Part shown: positions 28,162 to 36,034 of the stretch, one piece after another
Position numbering within the stretch: position 1 is the first letter of the stretch
Layout: each line of letters begins with the position of its first letter
DNA from: G020348185 sp964525045
GTDB lineage: Bacteria > Nitrospirota > Nitrospiria > Nitrospirales > UBA8639
Reading direction: 5' to 3'
Length of the DNA stretch: 64,000 nucleotides
Assembly: GCA_964525045.1 (NCBI GenBank)
Contig: CAZGFD010000008.1
Location: 62,001-126,000 of the forward strand
Position numbers and translations under genes: made by a program
The notes under the pieces: generated by a model
What the model saw: only the letters and a program-made list of their open reading frames with translations
What the model was told of the DNA's origin: nothing
The model's database searches: none

Positions 28162-28193
28162 TCCGTTGCAGAAAGGCACCTTTCTGCAACGGA
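28162..28193. repeat. Perfect 15-bp inverted repeat with 2-nt loop
   Basis: TCCGTTGCAGAAAGG and CCTTTCTGCAACGGA are separated only by CA, giving a long, perfect palindrome. No U-run follows on either strand, so a classical terminator is unlikely. It may be a palindromic repeat unit or a protein-binding site. Confidence 0.6.
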
Positions 28194-28394
28194 TTCTCAT
28201 TCCTTGTCAAAAGAGCGCGTTCCGAGTTGCAGAATCCCTTTGCACAATCCTTTCGTGAAATGTTCAAGCGGCTAAGCGGACATTTCCGCAGCAATACGTG
28301 CGGGGCCCTTACAGCTCATGTTCATTGCAAGAGGGTGGGGCCTTCCCTTAGCCCCACCTCCCTCTGGACTAATTATGGGATGGGTATCTCTCTC

Positions 28395-30041
28395 TTAGTT
28401 TAGCGGTGGCACGACCCCCGCAAATTTCAGCATATCGGTCATACGATATTTACCTCGTGTCGTTGACGGTAACACTGGTTTCCAACGCGGATTTTTAGCC
28501 AGATATGACGACCGATCGGCCTTCAAAAGACCGATAAAGACTTCGCCGACTATGCGGCTGCCGACCGGTCCCAGGCGGAGCCCGTTCTCCATGACCTCTG
28601 CCTCCTTCAGGATGTAGTACCAAAGCGGAGTGCTCGTCTTCATGCCATAAGGTTCGAGCTCGGCGAGTTTGCCTTCGTCCAAGACAGGAACGCGCATAAT
28701 CTTGGCCACCGCCTGTCCAGACGGCAACCCAAAGTTGACATGGCGCATCAAATTTCGAGAGGGCAGGGATTGCACGCCGTCCGAGGGTAAACCCGGTGCG
28801 GGGCCACGAAAGCCTGGCAACTGCATTAGGACACTCGATATTTTGGTATCAATTTTCTTGTTGGGTCTCGAATTCCCATCTCCAAAGTCGAAGAAGGTTT
28901 GCCAATCCACGAACCGACGGGGGGCGCGCTTCCCACCCCGCATATCGTCTGGGTCCTCTTCAATTGGGTCTTCATCTAAGAAGACAAAGGCAAAAAATTG
29001 CTCATCGTCATTAGGACCGAAGTTGACACGGTAACTCGGACGGACTTGCGAGTGGCCGAATCGATACGCCGCCGCCGAGAACTCAATTGGGATTAAGGCG
29101 TCGCCCTTTGAAGAACGGTCTGTCTGGTAAAACCGTAATCCATTCCTCAAAAGATCATTGACGCGCTTTTTCCCGATCGTCAACGGGAGAAACTCATGCA
29201 CAATAATCCATTGATAGTGCCAGCGAACGAGGCGTTGGGCCTCCTGAAAGACCTCCTGAGCCGTTTGTTTCCGGTAGGTCTTAGATTTCCGGAGGTGATC
29301 CGTGACGGCATTATGATACCGGAGCATCGCCAGGTGAAACTGGGCGATGATGATGTTTTCGTCGTTCCGGCTGTCTCCAATGATGGCGTTGTGGTCGGCG
29401 TCACGGGGAAGGTCAAACCGAACCGCTCCCAGGCGAGAGACATCCTCTGACCCTGGAATTTCATCCACCCGAAATTTTACATCACCGGAGCTCAGGTCAT
29501 ACAGCTCCGGAGATTCTTGTGGTCCACCTCCGTACAGACTATCCAGATCGAACGCCGCTGTGCGAAAGTTCGTCGTTTTTCTTGGGTCAGCTGGTTCATG
29601 CAACGGGGATTTCAGGTCCAAGGTGATATCGTGGTCCAAAAACTGGCCGAAGAACGTCACCCCCGCCGTCATGTTTGGATTGTTCGGATTTTTTTCGGTT
29701 CCATCCGGATTTAAATCTGGAGCCACAATTGACGCCACGGGATCAGTCAGTTGGTCGCCTGCGTCCAGCACCCCTCCAATCTCGCCAAGCTCTTCGGCCG
29801 CTTGACGGGCTTCATTAGTCGCTGGCGCGTAAGGTGGCAATTTGGGAAACATTCGGGTAAAGGATTGCTCAGACGTTGGGGGCCGCTTGCGGGCAGGATG
29901 ATGGACAGTATCTTTTCCTCCATCTCCATTTCCTCCTCGAGGGTCCGCCGCGGTCACCTCCAGCATCGCTGTGCAGCATAAGACCGTGGCGAGCCCAACC
30001 GACAGATACTTTCTGTTGTAACACTTCATGAAATCCTCCAT
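28395..30041 (-). CDS. Secreted heme peroxidase of the animal (peroxinectin) type
   Basis: About 548 residues with an N-terminal signal peptide (VGLATVLCCTAMLEVTAA). It belongs to the peroxidase-cyclooxygenase superfamily: the distal heme motif GQFLDHDITLD about residue 133, the calcium-loop-like LDSLYGGGPQ, GDSRNDENIIIAQFHLAMLR, the catalytic Arg region and the proximal heme His in AAAYRFGHSQVRPSYR. These enzymes use hydrogen peroxide to oxidise halides or organic substrates; this one would act in the periplasm or outside the cell. An internal Met at residue 5 is an alternative start. It stands alone and its substrate is not indicated. Confidence 0.9.
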   Translation of the reverse strand: MEDFMKCYNRKYLSVGLATVLCCTAMLEVTAADPRGGNGDGGKDTVHHPARKRPPTSEQSFTRMFPKLPPYAPATNEARQAAEELGEIGGVLDAGDQLTDPVASIVAPDLNPDGTEKNPNNPNMTAGVTFFGQFLDHDITLDLKSPLHEPADPRKTTNFRTAAFDLDSLYGGGPQESPELYDLSSGDVKFRVDEIPGSEDVSRLGAVRFDLPRDADHNAIIGDSRNDENIIIAQFHLAMLRYHNAVTDHLRKSKTYRKQTAQEVFQEAQRLVRWHYQWIIVHEFLPLTIGKKRVNDLLRNGLRFYQTDRSSKGDALIPIEFSAAAYRFGHSQVRPSYRVNFGPNDDEQFFAFVFLDEDPIEEDPDDMRGGKRAPRRFVDWQTFFDFGDGNSRPNKKIDTKISSVLMQLPGFRGPAPGLPSDGVQSLPSRNLMRHVNFGLPSGQAVAKIMRVPVLDEGKLAELEPYGMKTSTPLWYYILKEAEVMENGLRLGPVGSRIVGEVFIGLLKADRSSYLAKNPRWKPVLPSTTRGKYRMTDMLKFAGVVPPLN

Positions 30042-30933
30042 TTAGTGATTTTGATAAACATTTGTATTTTCCTACTTACATGCCTCTTTTTTTCTTTTGA
30101 GTTTTGTCAATCAAGAAAAAGTCTCCCCAATCGTCACTTGCGCATTTCCGACTTTGTTTTGGTGTAGAGATTTTTGGTTTTCATTCGCCATCATGATGTT
30201 TTCTTCTTTGTTTGGTTGGGAATCTTGGCTTCTCGCAAAAAGAAGCTTCACAAAAGAATTTTTCCTAATTTCATTTCCTATATCCGAATTTGCTGAACGT
30301 TCAAGTCCAGGAACGCAGTTCGAATCAATCCCCTGGGTCAGGTACCTTGAAGAGGGCTTACACAGGGGGAGATGAAGAAAAATGGTAATTCATGAGAAGA
30401 TCTGTAACCTCAACACTGTTTGGTGACTAAGTTGAGAAAGTTTCAGACACCTCCTCATAAGGTCACAGCTAAGAGCAGGATGTATGCCTATCCCTGGTCA
30501 ACCAACCAAGATAGGGATAACGTCTTGATTGCAGAAATGAAAAATGTCCTTCAACCTTTAAGTAGTCCAGAAGCCTTTCCTGCCCCCTGTAGGGATTTCA
30601 TGAATTTCCGTAGGCTTTCCCCTACGACTTTTTTGGAAATGGCAAGACCAGGGTACAGGGTCCGGTGGGCGATACCGGTTTAGTCAAAAAACCCCAAATT
30701 CTGCTGGGCTTACTGGACGATTTTCCAACTTTTCGGATTGAAAAACCCGGGTCGGAGATTTTGGCAATTCTGGCTGCTTAATACTAAATGGGGGACAAAT
30801 CGGAGCGAGGGGAACAGATAATGGGATTTGGGAGGGAGGCTCAAAAGTTCAAAAGGTTTCCTTCTATAAGGACCGCAGCCTAGCAACGCGCACGTTTTCG
30901 CGAAATGAAAACTTTCGGAAATGACCTTCAGGT
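30042..30933. other. Intergenic stretch without a supported gene
   Basis: AT-rich just upstream of the peroxidase (30042-30120), so its promoter is probably here. Short frames at 30097 and 30420 have no recognisable motif. The stretch may be eroded phage DNA, given the terminase and DGR that follow. Confidence 0.35.
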
Positions 30934-31371
30934 TTGGCGGGCAGACGACCAAAACCCACACAACTGAAAATTTTGCAAGGCAATCCGGGACGAAGACCGT
31001 TGAATCCACAGGAACCCCAGCCCTCACTGGACAAGCCAGAAAAGCCCGAGGGTTTGGGACGCTACGGTGACCAAGTTTGGGATGAACTCATAGATGAACT
31101 GTATGCCATGCGGGTGATGACCACGGCCGATCGCCGAGCCTTAGAACCGGGATGTCGGGCTTATCAAGAATATCGAGAAGCCCTCAATGAAACCGGTAAA
31201 AAGCGCAGGTGGCCACCTATTTCTGACGGCTGGAAACGATTCAGGTCTATCCTGGTGGAATTCGGGCTCACGCCGTCTTCACGATCAAAAGTCGTAATGC
31301 CTCCTGATCGGACTCCGGACCCGCTAGAGGAATTTCTTACAGGGAAACGGCAGACCTTGAAGGGTTCTTAG
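30934..31371 (+). CDS. Phage terminase small subunit, P27 family (orphan)
   Basis: From a TTG at 30934 the 145-residue protein opens with AGRRPKPTQLKILQGNPGRR, followed by PLNPQEPQP, a hallmark of P27-family small terminases. A helical region (WDELIDELYAMRVMTTADRR ... YQEYREAL) follows, and the C terminus has LVEFGLTPSSRSKV, typical of the family end. This subunit recognises phage DNA for packaging. There is no large terminase, portal or capsid gene beside it, so it is a leftover of a lost prophage, next to the DGR and about 3 kb from the tRNA-Gln 3' end. Whether it is still expressed is unknown. Confidence 0.82.
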   Translation: MAGRRPKPTQLKILQGNPGRRPLNPQEPQPSLDKPEKPEGLGRYGDQVWDELIDELYAMRVMTTADRRALEPGCRAYQEYREALNETGKKRRWPPISDGWKRFRSILVEFGLTPSSRSKVVMPPDRTPDPLEEFLTGKRQTLKGS

Positions 31372-31472
31372 GTGTATCAATGAGAAGGCCAGAGCCTAGC
31401 CCTTGCCGTTTCACGCCTCACGGGTCCTTCCTGAGGTCTTCGCATGCGGGGGACCGCGCCCGCAGTAACCCC

Positions 31473-32336
31473 CTAGGTGCGGACTAACCGATACTCAGGT
31501 CGGACCACATACCCGAGAAAATCTCATCCATTGCTGATCAATCGTGGCTGGGCCAACGGATTGGTCAGGCGAAACCGCAGCTGCTTGCGCAAGAACTCTG
31601 CCATCGCTTCTCTCCACGCCAGCAGTTGGGCGGGATCCTCATGCACGAGTACACAATCATCCGAATAGCGAAGGTAGTGCTTGACCTTCAACTGATGCTT
31701 GGCAAACTGATCCAGCTCGCTCAGATAGACATTAAAAAAAAACTGGCTACTCAAATTGCCGATAGGCAGGCCCCGCCGATTCTCGGTGCCAAAGAGCGTT
31801 TTATGGGGCGGGATATGGCGCCAGAGGGCGCGATTACCCTTAAAGACCACCGCTTGCGTGCAATCATGAAAAATCACCGTCCGGGCCAGCCATAACAACT
31901 GTTCATCCGGAATCCGCTTTGCCAGCATCTGAAACAAAATAGCTTTGTCGATGTGAAAAAAGAACCCTTGGATATCCAACGGTAAGACATACCCTGGCCT
32001 GGTCCCATTGTGGGTGACTCGACGCATGAACGTTTGCAGTCGCTGCACGGCCCGGTGGGTCCCTTTGCCCTTCCGGCAGGCAGCCGACACTAAAACATGG
32101 TGGACGACCCGGTCGCGGAAATCCGCCGCAAAGATTTCCCGGAATTTGGGTTGTTTGAGGAGAAAACAGACAGAACGAGAGGGATGGTAGGTCCGGCTTT
32201 CCAGCTCCTCGTGCAACCGCACGAGGTTCTCTTCTCATCGCGCTTCAAAGCGAAGGGCATTGCGCGTCTCTCGCTTTTGCCGGCGGCACCGAAGATACTG
32301 GCGATAGAGATTCTCGAGCGAAAAAAGCGAGGGCAT
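31473..32336 (-). pseudogene. DGR reverse transcriptase, interrupted by in-frame TGA codons
   Basis: Reading from an ATG at 32336, which overlaps the template-repeat end, gives the normal DGR RT start (LENLYRQYLRCRRQKRETRN) but a TGA at codon 34 (32235-32237). In the same frame the RT continues (EENLVRLHEELESRTYHPSR, REIFAADFRDRVVHHVL, the fingers/palm segment, RRGLPIGNLSSQFF and the catalytic LRYSDDCVL). A second TGA at 31524-31526 precedes the conserved thumb start DFLGYVVRPEYRLVR, and a TAG at 31473 ends it. The rest of the thumb is missing. From a GTG at 32222 a 232-residue core could still be made. No frameshift is needed, only stop codons, so recent decay (or sequencing error) is likely. 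Confidence 0.85.
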
Positions 32337-32478
32337 CCTGCTCACCACTCACGCACCATGCGTGGTTGTTGTTGTCCTTATTGTTGTTGTTCACGTTGCC
32401 ATTGTTGAAGTTCACGTTCCACGCGTTGGTGGGATTGCCGGCCAAATCCGTCGCCGACCAGTAGAAGTTCGGCTGTAC
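32335..32478 (-). repeat. DGR template repeat (TR)
   Basis: This 144-bp minus-strand stretch is homologous to the 3' end of the variable-protein gene but is packed with AAC/AAT codons where that gene varies; its conceptual translation includes NVNFNNGNVNNNNKDNNNHA. It lies between avd and the reverse transcriptase, the standard DGR place. Compared with the VR, 20 of 23 substitutions in the 3' part (from GCG TGG onward) fall on TR adenines. Confidence 0.92.
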
Positions 32479-32674
32479 AATTGTCTGCCCACTTCGACCG
32501 ATGCGTGAAGGCGTTCATCATCCAACCCTCCGCCACCGACCTCACCGGACGCAGATCCCCAACCCGAGGGTACCGCCGTCCTGTCCGCGCATGCCATAAC
32601 GGATCGTCATGGCGGGGCAGACGCACCAGGATACAACTCGGCACGCTCCCCGGCCTGCCCATCAGGCCGGCAAT

Positions 32675-33046
32675 TCAGGCCTCCTCACTCTTCCTACGCT
32701 GACGGGCCTGACCCTTGATCCATCCCTCGTTCTGTCGGCTGAGCGCTACCGTTAGCTCAACGGCCTGCGCATAGCTGCCAAACCGAGAAAACGCCTTGAC
32801 TTCTTTCCCAATCCGCAGCAACACCTGAAAAGTTTCGAGTTTTTGACGAAGATCCATCAGCGCCGGCAACTTATCGCGCGCGGAATTGGCGCGAATGATG
32901 ACGGTCACTAACTCCCGGCTCTGCTTTCGCAGGTCCGTGCCCAAGGTATATTTGTGGTAGCGACTAAAGCCCCGCACCACCGTCTCGATATAGACCGTCA
33001 AGTCCATGGCCGTTTTATAGATTGGAAGGTGCTCGCACCGTGCCAT
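32675..33046 (-). CDS. avd: Accessory variability determinant (Avd), four-helix-bundle protein
   Basis: The start at 33046 (MARCEHLPIYKTAMDL) is the usual Avd beginning; a longer frame begins at 33079. The 123-residue basic, helical protein contains ETVVRGFSRYHKYTLGTDLR, then VIIRANSA and LRQKLETFQVLLRIGKEV, fitting the Avd/bAvd barrel that binds the DGR reverse transcriptase and template RNA. It lies between the variable-protein gene and the TR on the same strand, as in other DGRs. The frame is intact, in contrast to the reverse transcriptase. It ends in a basic tail (ARQRRKSEEA). Confidence 0.88.
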   Translation of the reverse strand: MARCEHLPIYKTAMDLTVYIETVVRGFSRYHKYTLGTDLRKQSRELVTVIIRANSARDKLPALMDLRQKLETFQVLLRIGKEVKAFSRFGSYAQAVELTVALSRQNEGWIKGQARQRRKSEEA

Positions 33047-33079
33047 CGAACGAGATCCTCCATCAGGAAACGGGGGCAA

Positions 33080-33099
33080 GCAGGGGGCGGACCCCCTGC
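33080..33099. other. Hairpin downstream of the variable repeat
   Basis: GCAGGGGG and CCCCCTGC pair as a perfect 8-bp stem around a 4-base loop. It lies 3' of the variable protein's stop, 47 bp beyond the VR end in the coding direction. An 8-bp stem with a tetraloop downstream of VR is needed for retrohoming in the Bordetella phage DGR; it could instead be a terminator. Confidence 0.55.
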
Positions 33100-33137
33100 A
33101 CCCCCCAAATCACCAAATAATTCAAATGATCAAATCA

Positions 33138-33698
33138 TCAATGCACATCCTGGCCACCGCTCACGCACCACGCGCGGCCGAAGTTGACGACCTTACTGCC
33201 GTTGCTCACGAAGCCGCTGCTGAAGAACACGACCCACGCGAGGTTAGCGGGAGAGCCTGCCAACTCCGTCGCCGGCCAATAGCCGGACGGCTGCACATTG
33301 TCAAACGGGCCCGCATTCAAAGCCACAGATTGGATGGACACACTGTAATCGATCAGGCTGTCCCATTGCATTTCCTCGAGGGTCGGCAGCCGCCACGTCT
33401 TCCCACCCGTCGTCAGGTTTTCGCAATGCAGCTTGGCGTCATCCCAGATGAACAGGCTCCCACTCGGCGATTGCTCCCACCACAACCCTGTTTTGTTGTC
33501 GCAGACCTTGTCCCCTTTCACCACAAACCGTTGATCGCGCGTGCCCGGTCCGCACGGAGGAAAAATCTTCTTGAGGATTTTTTTGATGCCCCCGAATTCC
33601 ACCTCCGCCTGGCTCGGCGGGGGTTGTACCAGTCCGATCGACCCACACACGAATACGACGGCCAGCAGCCCAATCACAACCTGTTTTGAGAACCGCAT
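33138..33698 (-). CDS. DGR variable protein: secreted DUF1566 (C-type-lectin-like) protein
   Basis: The start at 33698 is preceded by GGAGGT and begins a signal peptide (MRFSKQVVIGLLAVVFVCGS). After a short linker with a Cys (KIFPPCGPG), the DUF1566/Lcl C-terminal domain runs from KVCDNKTGLWWEQSPSG through WDDAKLHCENLTTGGKTWRLPTLEEM-type motifs to YWPATELAGSP and the last strand RAWCVSGGQD. The C-terminal 50 residues are the variable repeat, so the exposed lectin-like face would be diversified and the protein probably displays ligand-binding variants on or outside the cell. It leads a minus-strand VP-avd-TR-RT set. Confidence 0.9.
   Translation of the reverse strand: MRFSKQVVIGLLAVVFVCGSIGLVQPPPSQAEVEFGGIKKILKKIFPPCGPGTRDQRFVVKGDKVCDNKTGLWWEQSPSGSLFIWDDAKLHCENLTTGGKTWRLPTLEEMQWDSLIDYSVSIQSVALNAGPFDNVQPSGYWPATELAGSPANLAWVVFFSSGFVSNGSKVVNFGRAWCVSGGQDVH
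33147..33296 (-). repeat. DGR variable repeat (VR)
   Basis: The last 150 bp of the variable-protein gene before its final three codons. It matches the TR at the framework codons, and has V, F, S, G or R codons where the TR has AAC, AAT, GAC or CAC. It is two codons longer than the TR (an inserted CTC before GCG TGG and a GGC before the Arg codon). The 3' GC-rich part (TGGTGCGTGAGCGGT) would be the initiation-of-mutagenic-homing site. Confidence 0.9.
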
Positions 33699-33746
33699 AA
33701 GACCTCCCATGGTTGGTTGAATGAATGCCTTATTTGATGAAGCCAC

Positions 33747-34515
33747 CTATCAATAATTGAGCCTAAATAAGTGAGCTTAGAATCACGCCACTAGGATAAT
33801 CTATCTGAGAAAAAAGTCAAGGAAGGCTCCTCTGACACCCGCCAAGGGCCCACCCCCGGTCGCTGCCCTTCCCTCCCCCTAGCGCTTAGAAGGGAAACCC
33901 GTGCCATATTTTGAGCGTCCTCCGGTGATCGATCCACAACCACTGGGGTAAATCCTTGAGATGTTTGCCTCCCCGATCTGGAACCACCAAAAGATCCGAG
34001 GCCCGAGTACGCCATCCACTTCATAGTTACTGGCCTCTAGACTTTATCTCAATTGTTGATTTGGGGAGGGACCGTTCGGCTCAGGCTGGGCCTTCCCGCC
34101 ATGGATGATGTGGTGACAATGGATCAACCGCTCACGAAGAAAATTTTAAGTGGGTCGGTTCTGGACATTGCTCAACCCCTGAGTTCTATACCTTCTTCTT
34201 GTTAATTCTCTCGCACCAGACTGGACCAGCCATTCCCCGGACCATTCCACCCAACGCCAGCTCCCTGCGTAAGACGCCAATTCTTTAGCAGAACATCTAC
34301 TGATTTCTCACAATTCAGGCGCCCCTCCCCAAGAGCTTCCGGACACTACCCTTTGTTTGAGTGTACGCTGTTGCTATGGGGGCAGCTGTTAATTGATGGG
34401 AACGGGGAAATTAAAGGCAAAATGAGCCTGAAGAGGTTGGGCGAACAAAGGGAAATGAGTTCGAAGGGGTAAAGGAGTTGGTGCAGAGGGAATTAAATTT
34501 TTGAGGGAAATTTCT
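33747..34515. other. Intergenic region between DGR and tRNA-Gln
   Basis: Mostly non-coding. A 77-codon minus-strand frame (33791-34024) has no recognisable motif and I do not support it. No integrase remnant is visible here. Confidence 0.4.
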
Positions 34516-34589
34516 TGGCTGGGGGACTAGGATTCGAACCTAGATTCTCAGATCCAAAATCTGATGTCCTGCCCTTGGACGATCCCCCA
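34516..34589 (-). tRNA. tRNA-Gln (anticodon TTG)
   Basis: On the minus strand the sequence folds as a complete cloverleaf: acceptor TGGGGGA/TCCCCCA, D-stem GTCC/GGAC, anticodon stem TCAGA/TCTGA around the loop TTTTGGA (anticodon TTG), and T-arm CTAGG-TTCGAAT-CCTAG. Discriminator G and an encoded CCA follow at 34516-34519. It decodes CAA (and CAG by wobble). Its 3' end points toward the DGR and a degenerate copy of its 3' half lies at 1047-1095. Confidence 0.96.
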
Positions 34590-34645
34590 ACCGGAATACA
34601 CGATAAGGCTTGACGTCTTTTCAGTCAAGTACGCAATTCTATTGA

Positions 34646-35308
34646 TTAAAAAACCCTTCCGGCCACGATCCAATGTCGATCATCCGGCACATCGATGAGG
34701 AGGCGGCTTAGATTAAACTCCGCCAGCTGCGCCGCTACTTCATCCTCTGTAAAAGCCGCCAACAGGGAATTGAAAAAATCCTGCCGTAATTGTTCCGGTT
34801 CGTCGGCGGCATACTGGTCCACAATGGCCTGAGCTTCCTCCCGGGAGTCGGGACGAATGAGGTCCATGACTAAGACCGGGGCTCCGGGCTTGGCCAGATT
34901 TTTGATGGCATACCAGAACTGAAAAGGATTCGGCACATGATGGAGCAGACTGTTCGAGATGATCGCATCTGCCGGATTGGAAAGGCGCACATCCTGAAAC
35001 CGCTGACTGAGCAGGGTTATGCGCTGACTGAAGCCAGCCTTTCGAACGGCTTGCTCCGCAATGGCAATCATGGGTTGTGAGGCATCGATGCCTAAGATTT
35101 TGACGCTCGCATGGCCTCGGGCCAACCGAATCGGAATGTCCCCCGGGCCACACCCTAAATCAAGGACCATTCCATGATTGAGATCACCGCAAGAACTCAA
35201 AAATCGATCGACGAATCCTTGATTTTCCTCCTCAAAGTCGGCTTCGCTATAAATACGGACCTGTTCGGGGTCCACCATGAGTTCCGGTTCTAATACACGA
35301 TCCATCAT
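34646..35308 (-). CDS. Class I SAM-dependent methyltransferase
   Basis: A 220-residue Rossmann-fold methyltransferase with motif I VLDLGCGPGDIPIRLA (about residue 48), the acidic ribose-binding LGIDASQPM, and motif IV AIISNSLLHHVPNP. It transfers a methyl group from S-adenosylmethionine to an unidentified small molecule; resemblance is to the UbiE/Methyltransf_25 group. Its start overlaps the upstream MOSC gene stop by 4 bp, so the two are co-translated. It lies directly upstream of the tRNA-Gln on the same strand. Confidence 0.85.
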   Translation of the reverse strand: MMDRVLEPELMVDPEQVRIYSEADFEEENQGFVDRFLSSCGDLNHGMVLDLGCGPGDIPIRLARGHASVKILGIDASQPMIAIAEQAVRKAGFSQRITLLSQRFQDVRLSNPADAIISNSLLHHVPNPFQFWYAIKNLAKPGAPVLVMDLIRPDSREEAQAIVDQYAADEPEQLRQDFFNSLLAAFTEDEVAAQLAEFNLSRLLIDVPDDRHWIVAGRVF

Positions 35309-35811
35309 GAAGCTTTTGCCGCCGTTTCTTTAGAAATAGTAATCAAGTCCCCGCATCGAATAACCCCTTCGGAAACCACTCTGGCGTAAACACGGCTCCA
35401 TCCTGGATGGACTTTTTGTGAAATCCGCTTGAAATTGGAATTCACAAACCATCGGGCGTTGTGACGGCAGGGATCTGCATAGCTGGTAATTTCAATGAGC
35501 ACCCCCCTTCCGATACGAAGACGGTTCCCAGGTTGGAGCTGCTCCCAGTTCACCTTTGCTAGTGTCAGATTCTCTCCGGTGGAGCCTGCCTCAAGGTTGT
35601 GGCCTTCTTGACGCAAGGTTTGGATGAGCTCCCAAGAGAAAAGGCAGAGCGCACGGTCCCTCCCACCATGGTAAACCCGATTTTGCTGGCGGTCACCTTC
35701 GACACCATCATAGGAGAGCCAGGCCTTTTCCACAGGATACTTCGGGACGCCTCCTTGGGATGTATTGATTTGATAGAGAATGGGAACCGAAAGGGGGATC
35801 TCAGATTTCAA
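35305..35811 (-). CDS. MOSC domain protein (YiiM-like)
   Basis: A 168-residue stand-alone MOSC domain. It shows EGDRQQNRVYHGGRDRAL, the GSTGENLTL motif, a beta-barrel core and the conserved Cys in SYADPCRHNARWF, which in this family takes part in sulfur or molybdenum-cofactor chemistry. Stand-alone MOSC proteins such as YiiM reduce N-hydroxylated compounds or carry sulfur; the exact reaction here is unknown. The gene overlaps the downstream methyltransferase gene by 4 bp. The upstream side holds TCAGATTTCAAAT-type repeats. Confidence 0.85.
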   Translation of the reverse strand: MKSEIPLSVPILYQINTSQGGVPKYPVEKAWLSYDGVEGDRQQNRVYHGGRDRALCLFSWELIQTLRQEGHNLEAGSTGENLTLAKVNWEQLQPGNRLRIGRGVLIEITSYADPCRHNARWFVNSNFKRISQKVHPGWSRVYARVVSEGVIRCGDLITISKETAAKAS

Positions 35812-36022
35812 ATTTCAGATCTCAAATACATTTCAGATTAATAATTATCAGGACATGGATCCTTGCCCAATATACCCGGCAAGAATGACTCAATATTATA
35901 TAACTGAAAGTTACAACATTCTGATTGACGGGGGCAACGGAAGGGGCCTGGCCACTTTCGGATCCCAAATTTCAGATTTCAAATCTCAAATTCAATCCGA
36001 AAAATTCAAATCTCAAACCTCA
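35797..36022. repeat. Intergenic TCAGATTTCAAATCTC-type repeats (family A)
   Basis: Two clusters (35797-35838 and 35955-36022) of short words such as ATTTCAGATTTCAAATCTCA repeated with small changes, between the MOSC and alpha/beta hydrolase genes. The same words occur at 54041-54105 and 55862-55895. The stretch between the clusters (35839-35954) is non-coding. Confidence 0.7.
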
Positions 36023-36034
36023 AGATTGTACCTC

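Noticed and set aside
30420..30683. 87-codon plus-strand frame upstream of the terminase
   Set aside because: No recognisable domain; the surrounding DNA looks eroded.
31524..32222. Retron or group II intron reverse transcriptase
   Set aside because: The adjacent Avd protein and adenine-rich template repeat with its matching VR identify a DGR; no intron domain or retron msr/msd structure was seen.
32245..32662. Coding frames across the template repeat
   Set aside because: They are the TR read as protein; the Asn-rich translation reflects the template, not a gene.
33791..34024. 77-codon minus-strand frame between DGR and tRNA
   Set aside because: No motif and no conserved context; likely accidental.
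1047..34589. Active integrative element
   Set aside because: No integrase or excisionase gene was found, and the distal tRNA copy is degenerate; only an old scar can be argued.
35797..36022. CRISPR-like repeats
   Set aside because: The units are short, irregular words without unique spacers of constant length.
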